Assembly (NCBI GenBank): GCA_029866155.1
Contig: JARWZW010000069.1
Coordinates: forward strand, 62,001 to 126,000
DNA length: 64,000 bases
Reading direction: 5' to 3'
Source: Caulobacter sp.
GTDB lineage: Bacteria > Pseudomonadota > Alphaproteobacteria > Caulobacterales > Caulobacteraceae
Numbering within the stretch: position 1 is the stretch's first letter; every line of letters starts with the position of its first letter. Below the pieces are notes generated by a model that did not search any database, had not been told where the DNA came from, and saw nothing but the letters and a program-made list of their open reading frames with translations. A program made the translations under genes and the position numbers. Shown one piece after another: positions 53,134-59,375 of this stretch.

Positions 53134-54135
53134 TCAACCCTGCGCTGCCCTCAGGAACAGTTCCGCCACCAGTCTCCCATGGGTGTCCTGCAGGAAGTGT
53201 CCGGCGCCGTCCACCACATCGAAGGTCGCCTGAGGATAGCGCCCGGCCCAGGCGCGTCCCCAGCTTTCCGTGAAGACGTCGTCCCTGTTGCCCCAGATGA
53301 AATGGATGGGCCGGTCCCAGGTCAGCAGCGTCTCGAAATCGGCGGCCTGGCCCTTGGCGTTTCCGCCCGCCGGGTTGTCGAAGGGCAGGCTCAGGGGGAA
53401 GCGGCGAGGTCCGGCGACGCCGGGCCGACCCAGGCCCTCGAACGGCGCATCATAGGCGCGCCGGATTTCGGCTGCCGCCGGATCCAGCGCCGGATAGGTC
53501 CCGGCCTGGACAATGCCATAGAGGTCCCGGGCCGGCATGTGGCCCAGGGCCACCATCATGAACCAGCCGATGGACAGCTTTTCCGGCACATTGTCGCCAA
53601 ACACTCCGCCAGGCTTCCAGCCGGCGTTCCAGGTCCGCAGGGCCGGGGTGTAGTCATAGGCCTGGTGATGCAGCCAGGTGTTCATGATGACCAACCGGTC
53701 GAACCGCTCCGGCATGGCGGCCACCTGAGCCAGGCTGATGGGGCCGCCCCAGTCCTGGCAGAACAGGGTGACGCCGGTCAGGTCCAGGGTCTCGATCAAC
53801 TGCCGGTGCGCGGCGATATGGCGCTGGATGCTGTACCAGTCCTCGTCAGTCACCTTGTCGGACCGCCCAAAGCCGATGTGGTCGGCGGCGATGCAGCGAT
53901 AGCCCTTCGCCACCAGGCCCGCGATGATATGGCGGTTGAGAAAGCTCCAGGTCGGCATGCCATGCATCAGCAGGGCGATCGGTCCGTCGCGGGGGCCCTC
54001 ATCGATGTAATGGAGCCGCAGGCCCTCGAACGTCATGTACTTCGGCGCAAAGTCGAAATCGGGCAGGCCAGCGAACTGTCGGTCATCCGTCCGGATGAAG
54101 GCTAGGCCTTCGGAGGTCTGCATCACCTGTGACAT
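53134..54135 (-). CDS. haloalkane dehalogenase-like alpha/beta hydrolase
   Basis: The 333-residue protein resembles haloalkane dehalogenases of the DhlA group from the N-terminus (FIRTDDRQFAGLPDFDFAPK, LRLHYIDEGPRDGP) through MHGMPTWSFLNRH, DHIGFGRSDKVTDEDWYSIQ and the nucleophile elbow FCQDWGGPISLAQ, with Asp128 and the halide-binding-type Trp129. GNRDDVF and DGAGHFLQD provide acid and His. In DhlA the oxyanion motif is HGEPTWS; here the Glu is Met, so true dehalogenase activity is uncertain. GGTGGA lies before ATG 54135. It is divergent from the GST gene, with the palindromic operator site between them. Confidence 0.85.
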   Translation of the reverse strand: MSQVMQTSEGLAFIRTDDRQFAGLPDFDFAPKYMTFEGLRLHYIDEGPRDGPIALLMHGMPTWSFLNRHIIAGLVAKGYRCIAADHIGFGRSDKVTDEDWYSIQRHIAAHRQLIETLDLTGVTLFCQDWGGPISLAQVAAMPERFDRLVIMNTWLHHQAYDYTPALRTWNAGWKPGGVFGDNVPEKLSIGWFMMVALGHMPARDLYGIVQAGTYPALDPAAAEIRRAYDAPFEGLGRPGVAGPRRFPLSLPFDNPAGGNAKGQAADFETLLTWDRPIHFIWGNRDDVFTESWGRAWAGRYPQATFDVVDGAGHFLQDTHGRLVAELFLRAAQG

Positions 54136-54202
54136 GGTTCCACCCTGCAAGGTTGCGGATATCGCCGGGGCAGGAAGCCCTGGCAGAAGCTGCTTCGATA
54201 GG

Positions 54203-54210
54203 GCTATAAA
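54203..54210 (+). promoter_or_regulatory. candidate -10 element before the GST gene
   Basis: GCTATAAA fits seven of eight positions of the Caulobacter -10 consensus GCTANAWC and ends two bases before the palindromic operator. Confidence 0.35.
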
Positions 54211-54212
54211 TC

Positions 54213-54227
54213 GGCACAAATTGTGTC
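54213..54227. promoter_or_regulatory. palindromic operator, copy A
   Basis: GGCACAA-A-TTGTGTC is a near-perfect palindrome (only the outer second position differs). It is followed by AATAG and TTTCAC, and lies in the region shared by the divergent dehalogenase-like and GST genes, 47 bases before the GST ATG. Copy B occurs at 55320-55334. Confidence 0.65.
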
Positions 54228-54274
54228 AATAGTTTCACAGCCCTCCCAATCCACCCGCCAGACCGGAGCCCGCA

Positions 54275-55273
54275 ATGACCAGCCCCTACCGCATCTATGG
54301 TTCGGAAATGTCGCCCTATTCGGTCAAGGTACGGTCCTGGTTCCGCTTCAAGGGGGTGTCTCACCAGTGGGAGCCGCGGAACGGGACCAATGAGGAAGCC
54401 TATCGGCAGGTCGCGCGTCTGCCCATCGTGCCGACCGTTGTGACTCCGGAAGGAGAGGGGCTGCAGGACTCAACCCCGATCATCGAGGCCCTCGACATTC
54501 TGTTTCCCGAGCCCTCCATCCATCCTCAACCGGCCATGCTGGGCTTTCTCTCGGCCCTGCTGGAAGAGTTCGGCGACGAATGGGGCAACAAGCTGATGTT
54601 TCACCATCGCTGGCATGCCCCGGTCGACCAGCAGGCCAGCGCCCAGACCCTGGCCTGGCTCAGCCTGCCGGGCGGAAGCCACGAAGAGATCGGACAGAGG
54701 GCGGCCTTCATACTGCAGCGGATGAGCGGCCGCGGCCATTTTGTCGGGTCCAGCCCAGCCACGGCCCCTCTGATCACCCGATATTACCTCGAGCTTCTGG
54801 ACCTGCTGGAGCCGCACCTTTCCAAGCGACGCTATCTGTTCGGCGACCGGCCCTCCTTCGGCGATCTGGGCCTGGCCAGCCAGCTCTACGAGGCCTCGGT
54901 CGATCCCAGCTGCGGGGCCATGATGCGGGCGCGGGCCCCGGCAGTCCTGGACTGGTGCCACCGGATGATGGAGCCTCGGATCGACGGTCCCTTCGAGGCC
55001 TGGGAGACTCTCAGTCCCACCCTGACCCCGATCATCGCCTATGTGGGGCGCTATTTCCTGCCCTGGACCACGGCCAACGCCCGGGCCCTGGCGGCCGGTG
55101 AGGCGGAGTTTACCGTCAACCTGGGCGGCGACGACTATGTTCAGGGGCCCCAGAAGTACCATGCCCGGTCCCTGGCCGTCCTCAAGGCGCGGTATGCCGC
55201 CCTGGCGGAAGATGCTGACCTGACCGCCCTGCTTGAGGAAACCGGCTGCGGCGCCTGGCTGTCCAGCGACTGA
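54275..55273 (+). CDS. glutathione S-transferase family protein
   Basis: The 332-residue protein has an N-terminal thioredoxin-fold domain (IYGSEMSPYSVKVRSWFRFK, ARLPIVPTVVTPEGEGLQDS with the cis-Pro and TP..DS glutathione motif) and a helical C-terminal domain with KRRYLFGDRPSFGDLGLASQ. The length is greater than for typical GSTs because of an extended C-terminus (about 250-332, IIAYVGRYFLPWTTANARAL, GGDDYVQGPQKYHARSLAVL). The Ser13 region is a candidate catalytic site. It may serve detoxification or an isomerase/dehalogenase step. GGAG precedes the ATG. Confidence 0.87.
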   Translation: MTSPYRIYGSEMSPYSVKVRSWFRFKGVSHQWEPRNGTNEEAYRQVARLPIVPTVVTPEGEGLQDSTPIIEALDILFPEPSIHPQPAMLGFLSALLEEFGDEWGNKLMFHHRWHAPVDQQASAQTLAWLSLPGGSHEEIGQRAAFILQRMSGRGHFVGSSPATAPLITRYYLELLDLLEPHLSKRRYLFGDRPSFGDLGLASQLYEASVDPSCGAMMRARAPAVLDWCHRMMEPRIDGPFEAWETLSPTLTPIIAYVGRYFLPWTTANARALAAGEAEFTVNLGGDDYVQGPQKYHARSLAVLKARYAALAEDADLTALLEETGCGAWLSSD

Positions 55274-55297
55274 ACCCCGGGGCTGGGCGAAGGCCGC

Positions 55298-55321
55298 TTG
55301 ACGCGCTCGGCAAACTAATGA
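55298..55321 (+). promoter_or_regulatory. candidate sigma-73 promoter of the 55.3-56.8 kb genes
   Basis: TTGACGC (55298-55304) followed 9 bases later by ACTAATGA (55314-55321) approximates the Caulobacter housekeeping promoter (TTGACGS, spacer, GCTANAWC). The palindromic operator begins at the end of this -10, so a bound protein would cover the transcription start. Confidence 0.45.
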
Positions 55322-55334
55322 CACAACGTGTGCC
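55320..55334. promoter_or_regulatory. palindromic operator, copy B
   Basis: GACACAA-C-GTGTGCC is an imperfect palindrome that matches copy A (54213-54227); over 20 bases including the following AATAG, 16 positions are identical. It lies 23 bases before ATG 55358. Confidence 0.65.
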
Positions 55335-55357
55335 AATAGAATTTCACGGGGTGGGTC

Positions 55358-55999
55358 ATGACGAGTTTCTGGGTCTGGGGCGTGGCCCTTGTCCTCTACG
55401 GGCTGTTTCTCGCCTGGTATGTGAACTGGCGTGGCCCCCTTAGCGCCGCCGAGACCACCCAGGTCCTCCAGAAGGTGTCCGTCTCGCTCGGCGATGGCGG
55501 CGATCGCAATGACCTCGGTGTCCTCAAGGCCTTTCTGGAGGCGGATGACGGTCGCGAGTTTTACATGCTCAATGTCATCCGCTTCGCAGCCGAGCCCGTG
55601 GCCGACCCGGTGACCGGAGAGCTGAAGCCGGCCCGCGAGGTGATGAACGGCTATACCCGCATGTTCCTGCCCTCTCTGCTGCTGCTGGCCGGCCACCCCG
55701 CCTTTGCGGCGCGCAAGATCGGCGGCTTTGTCGATACCTGGGGCATGGAGCCGGGGCCGGACTGGTCGATGATCGGCTATATGCGCTACCGCAGCCGGCG
55801 GGATCTCGCCCGGATGGTGGTCAATCCCCGGTTCAGCGGGGCCCATGACTTCAAATACGCCGCCATGCCCCAGACGTTCAATTTCCCCACCCGGCCCATG
55901 ATCATGACCCTAGCCAATCCGCGCATCTGGATGGGCTTGAGCCTCGCCCTGGCCGCCGCCCTGGCCCAGATCGCCCTGCTGCTGGCCCAGACCCTTTAA
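55358..55999 (+). CDS. membrane-anchored protein of unknown function
   Basis: The 213-residue product has a hydrophobic segment at each end (FWVWGVALVLYGLFLAWYV at 4-22; IWMGLSLALAAALAQIALLL near 190-209). Between them is a soluble domain with GREFYMLNVIRFAAEPVADP and SMIGYMRYRSRRDLARMVVN, resembling the ferredoxin-like EthD/DUF1330 arrangement (strand FYMLNVIRF, later strand MIGYMRYRS). No catalytic residue can be assigned. It is the first gene after operator copy B and starts a three-gene group. Confidence 0.75.
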   Translation: MTSFWVWGVALVLYGLFLAWYVNWRGPLSAAETTQVLQKVSVSLGDGGDRNDLGVLKAFLEADDGREFYMLNVIRFAAEPVADPVTGELKPAREVMNGYTRMFLPSLLLLAGHPAFAARKIGGFVDTWGMEPGPDWSMIGYMRYRSRRDLARMVVNPRFSGAHDFKYAAMPQTFNFPTRPMIMTLANPRIWMGLSLALAAALAQIALLLAQTL

Positions 56000-56009
56000 A
56001 GACCCGATC

Positions 56010-56450
56010 GTGGCCCTGCTTCCTCCCAGCACCAACAGCGACTATCGCGGTGCGGCCATCGCCCCCTGGTTCCTGATGCTGTTCGGCGTCATGACCATTG
56101 TGCCCGGCTGCATCCATTATTTCCTGCCCGATGGCGGGGCAGGGGTGATTGGCGGTCTCGACCTGGACGGCCCCCATGGTCGCACCATCGTCGGCGTCTT
56201 TGCCTGGTTCGGGGCGCTGCAGATTCCAACCGGCATCGCCTATCTGTTGATCGGCCTGCGCTATCGGCCACTGACCCCGCTGTTCATCAGCCTGATCCTG
56301 CTGGAACGCGGGCTGATGGCGCTGGATGGCTGGCTGCTCAAAGGGGCCAGCGCCAGTCACCACCCTCCAGCCCACTACGCCAGTGTGGCGACGGTGATCC
56401 TCGCCGCCGTCATGCTTGTCCTGTCCCTGAAACCGCGACGAACTATCTGA
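56010..56450 (+). CDS. small four-segment membrane protein, unknown function
   Basis: The 146-residue protein (GTG 56010, 10 bases after the previous stop) has four hydrophobic segments: PWFLMLFGVMTIVPGCIHYF, FAWFGALQIPTGIAYLLIGL, LFISLILLERGLMALDGWLL and VATVILAAVMLVLSLKPRRT. It has no recognised family. The short spacing suggests co-transcription with the preceding membrane-anchored gene. Confidence 0.72.
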   Translation: MALLPPSTNSDYRGAAIAPWFLMLFGVMTIVPGCIHYFLPDGGAGVIGGLDLDGPHGRTIVGVFAWFGALQIPTGIAYLLIGLRYRPLTPLFISLILLERGLMALDGWLLKGASASHHPPAHYASVATVILAAVMLVLSLKPRRTI

Positions 56451-56484
56451 AAAGTCCCGGCCTCAACCCGAAAGGCGAAACACC

Positions 56485-56781
56485 ATGACCAAGACCAGAA
56501 CTGTCCTCGCCCTCTGCGTCAGTGCGGCGTCCCTTGCCACGTTCATCCTGCCGGCCCCGGCCCTGGCCGATCCCGCCAAGGCCCGCGCCTGCGCCGATCG
56601 TCTCAATCCGCCCGCCCGGATGATGTATGATCATGTGGCGCCCAAGGTGAAGAGCAGCTCCAAGATCCCCGACCTGATGCGGGCCGAGGTCCCTAGCCTG
56701 GTGATCGGCGGCAAACTGTCCCGCGACCTGGCCCAGAAGAACGCGCCCAGCGCCGGGCAATGCCTGATGATGTTGAAATAG
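56485..56781 (+). CDS. small secreted protein, unknown function
   Basis: The 98-residue product has a Sec signal peptide (about 1-28, ending APALA), leaving a mature part of about 70 residues with two cysteines (ARACADRL and GQCLMMLK). The segment MMYDHVAPKVKSSSKIPDLM with RAEVPSLVIGGKLSRDLA looks helical. AAAGGCG precedes the ATG. It is third in the group that follows operator copy B. Confidence 0.7.
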   Translation: MTKTRTVLALCVSAASLATFILPAPALADPAKARACADRLNPPARMMYDHVAPKVKSSSKIPDLMRAEVPSLVIGGKLSRDLAQKNAPSAGQCLMMLK

Positions 56782-56966
56782 GCGGCTTGCAGCGGCCCCG
56801 GCCCTTGCCAGAATCCGGTACCGCCTGCGGCCTGAAGATTTCCCCGTCCGGCAGGCAAGGCCGGACGGAGCGTCCTGGCCAGGGCAGGGTCACTGTCTAC
56901 GAGACCTGGTGGGTCAAGCGCCCCTCAAGGGCCCTCAAGGAGACAGGCGGGGTCAGCGAAGGCTCT

Positions 56967-57395
56967 TCATGCCGGGACCCCTGAAGTCGCGGTTGCAGTA
57001 CGGCGGCGGATGACGCCTTCGAGCGTGGTCGCGTCCGCAACGGTGTTCGAGATTGTGCCGTATTTCCGGACGTTGCGATGCAGCAGGTCGAGCCGGGCGT
57101 CGTCCTCGTCCGTTTCGACGATCAGTTCGTAATCGACCCGCAGGATGAGCGGCGGGACGTCCTGTCGCAGGGCGGTCAGCCGGACTTCGACTCCTCGCAG
57201 ATCGAACTTCAGAACCGGCGTGACCCGCTCGATACCCTTGATCATGCAGGCGGCAATGGAAGCCAGGAACAGCTCGGCCGGATTGAAGGCGTCCCGGCGC
57301 CCGGCGACGTCAGTGTCCAGCACGAGGCTCGTGTCCTTGGTTCGGGCCAGGCTGCCATGGGCGTCGATGCGCTCGGCGGTGACGCTATACTCCAT
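56967..57395 (-). CDS. OsmC-family protein lacking the second catalytic cysteine
   Basis: The 142-residue protein has the OsmC/Ohr fold pattern: TDVAGRRDAFNPAELFLASI followed by AACMIKGIERV with Cys50, VDYELIVETDEDDARLDLLH and RKYGTISNTV. In thiol peroxidases of this family a second Cys sits at the start of the last helix (CPVSN-type); here that place reads YGTISN (Gly113-Thr114), so the peroxidase cycle is probably not possible and another thiol or binding role is likely. ATG 57395 has AGGAAGGA upstream. Its neighbours do not reveal the role. Confidence 0.84.
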   Translation of the reverse strand: MEYSVTAERIDAHGSLARTKDTSLVLDTDVAGRRDAFNPAELFLASIAACMIKGIERVTPVLKFDLRGVEVRLTALRQDVPPLILRVDYELIVETDEDDARLDLLHRNVRKYGTISNTVADATTLEGVIRRRTATATSGVPA

Positions 57396-57512
57396 TCGAT
57401 GGTCCTTCCTGGCTGTGGGAGCCCGTCTGAACCCACCGGGATGTCGGCGCAGATAGCACGGCATCTTTTGGCGAGGCTGTTTCCGATGGAACGCCGCGCA
57501 TCCGAGAAGAGT

Positions 57513-57794
57513 TCATAGTCGACAGGCGGGCGGACAGACCCCTCCTGTGGCGGTCAGGGCAGGGCAGCCGACCTCACGGTGCTTCCCTCCGGCGAGCCAG
57601 AGAATGCACCGGCTTGAAGGCCCATGAAAGATGACCTTGTCGTCCCGCCAGACCATGACCCTTGTGGCGCTTGAGTGGTCCTTCAGGACCTCGAGCGCTT
57701 CTTCGACAGCGGCGGCGTCATTGTCCTTTTCGATGGACACAAACACCGGCGCCACGCCGGAGGCGTTGAACGGAAACACCGTGTAAGCAGCCAT
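57513..57794 (-). CDS. small conserved protein of unknown function
   Basis: From ATG 57794 (GAGGGGG 5 bases upstream) the product has 93 residues: MAAYTVFPFNASGVAPVFVS, then a helix with DNDAAAVEEALEVLKDHSSA and strand-like TRVMVWRDDKVIFHG. The alternating strand-helix-strand pattern resembles small alphaproteobacterial single-domain proteins of unknown function. The last 25 residues, rich in Cys and Gly, look atypical. It is 117 bases upstream of the OsmC gene, in the same direction. Confidence 0.65.
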   Translation of the reverse strand: MAAYTVFPFNASGVAPVFVSIEKDNDAAAVEEALEVLKDHSSATRVMVWRDDKVIFHGPSSRCILWLAGGKHREVGCPALTATGGVCPPACRL

Positions 57795-58236
57795 GGACAC
57801 CCCCTCAGCCATGCAGAAGGGGGAGCACCTGGCAGGAACAGGTCTCTCAGCCGTCGACGCCCTGAACAGCCGTGCCGACGATGACCAATCCTTGCGCCGG
57901 TTTCGACGCCTTGGCCATCACGAACTGACGGTCATCCAATCAAAAGGCGTGCTCCGCCGGTTGCTCCCCATTGGCGAAGGCCCGTCCTGCGGCCCGCGCA
58001 ATTGCGACAGGGTCAGGCCAACTTGCGGTCCGGATCCGCGCGCGCAGGCTGTGCGTCGTACCGCCCTATACTGCTTTCGAAAACTGTTGGTCCGCGAAGG
58101 CTTCTGGCAGAGGTTCTTGCCACACCGCGTTCGTCTTGATGCCGTCGGCGCTGTTTGCGTCATCAGAGCCCCGGCCGCTCCGACCTGACCACCCCACCGG
58201 GTAATTTCCATATGGAACCCGTCCTCCCATCAGACT
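57795..58236. other. intergenic region, no supported gene
   Basis: About 440 bases between the small gene and dusA contain open frames on both strands, but none has a ribosome site, a recognisable motif or consistent codon bias. Possibly a decayed gene plus the dusA promoter; nothing definite is seen. Confidence 0.5.
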
Positions 58237-59286
58237 ATGGCTCCTTCCACCATGCAGCCCCTGCAACCCCACCGCTTCTCCGTCGCCCCAATGATGGACT
58301 GGACGGACCGGCATTGCCGGGTCCTGCACCGGTGTCTGTCGGGCCGGGCGCTGCTCTATAGCGAGATGGTGACAACCGGCGCGGTCCTGCATGGCGACCG
58401 GGAGCGGCTGTTGGGGTTCGACGCCGTCGAACATCCGGTCGCCCTGCAGCTGGGTGGCTCTGATCCCGCCGATCTGGCGGCGGCGGCCAGGATCGGGGCG
58501 GACCTGGGCTATGACGAGATCAATCTGAATGTCGGCTGCCCGTCTGACCGGGTGCAGTCGGGGCGGTTCGGGGCCTGCCTGATGCGCGAGCCGGCCCTGG
58601 TGGCCGACTGCATGGCGGCCATGGCGCAGGCGGTGTCCGTGCCGGTGACGGTGAAGTGCCGGATCGGGGTCGATGACCAGATACCCGAACAGAGCCTGTT
58701 TGCCCTTGTTGAGGCCAGCGCCGCCTCTGGGGTCGCCACCTTTGTCGTCCATGCCCGCAAGGCCCTGTTGAAGGGCCTGTCGCCCAAGGAAAACCGCGAT
58801 GTGCCGCCGCTGGACTATCCCCTGGTCTATCGGCTGAAACAGGAACGGCCGGACCTGACCATCATCCTGAACGGCGGAGTGGCCAGCCTGTCGGAGGCCC
58901 TCGATCATCTGCAGCATCTCGACGGCGTCATGCTGGGCCGCGCCGCCTATCATCAGCCCGGCCTGCTGGGCCAGGTCGACCGGCTGGTGTTTGGCGAGGA
59001 AGGGCCGGACGTCTCGCCGGAGGCGGCGGTCCAGGCCTATCGGCCCTATCTGGCCGCCCGGCTGGCCGAGGGCGTGCCCCTGGCCTCCATGGCCCGCCAC
59101 ATGCTGGGCCTTTTCCATGGCCTGCCGGGGGCCCGGACCTGGCGGCGGATCCTGACCGTCGAGGGCTCTGTCCGGGGCAGCGGCCTGGAGGTCATCGACC
59201 GGGCGCTGGAGGCGGTGGAACAGGCGAAGCAGTCCGTTGCGGCCCGCCTGATCATGGACGCTGAAAAGGTTCAGGCGGAATCCTGA
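58237..59286 (+). CDS. dusA: tRNA-dihydrouridine(20/20a) synthase
   Basis: DusA reduces uridines 20/20a in the tRNA D-loop using FMN and NADPH. The 349-residue TIM-barrel protein shows FSVAPMMDWTDRHCRVLHRC, LLYSEMVTTGAVLHGDRERL, ALQLGGSDPADLAAAARIGA, and the catalytic NLNVGCPSDRVQSGRFGACL with Cys101. VPVTVKCRIGVDD and FVVHARKALLKGLSPKENRD are specific for the DusA branch. ATG 58237 or 58252 could be the start; no strong ribosome site is visible. It converges with the TonB-receptor gene. Confidence 0.95.
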   Translation: MAPSTMQPLQPHRFSVAPMMDWTDRHCRVLHRCLSGRALLYSEMVTTGAVLHGDRERLLGFDAVEHPVALQLGGSDPADLAAAARIGADLGYDEINLNVGCPSDRVQSGRFGACLMREPALVADCMAAMAQAVSVPVTVKCRIGVDDQIPEQSLFALVEASAASGVATFVVHARKALLKGLSPKENRDVPPLDYPLVYRLKQERPDLTIILNGGVASLSEALDHLQHLDGVMLGRAAYHQPGLLGQVDRLVFGEEGPDVSPEAAVQAYRPYLAARLAEGVPLASMARHMLGLFHGLPGARTWRRILTVEGSVRGSGLEVIDRALEAVEQAKQSVAARLIMDAEKVQAES

Positions 59287-59330
59287 GATCCCGCCTGACC
59301 ATGCTTTGACAGTCTGAATGAGGCCCCGCG

Positions 59331-59363
59331 CTTCCGTTCTGACCGGTTCGATCAGAACGGAAG
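59331..59363. repeat. hairpin repeat between dusA and the TonB receptor gene
   Basis: CTTCCGTTCTGA (59331-59342) pairs perfectly with TCAGAACGGAAG (59352-59363) around CCGGTTCGA; outer CCCCGC/GCGGGG segments extend the structure. No T-run follows. A diverged copy lies at 36975-37005. It may end both convergent transcripts. Confidence 0.7.
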
Positions 59364-59375
59364 GCTATGCGGGGT

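Noticed and set aside
57793..58188. 131-codon frame before dusA
   Set aside because: No ribosome site, no recognisable domain, and several equally long frames overlap it on both strands.
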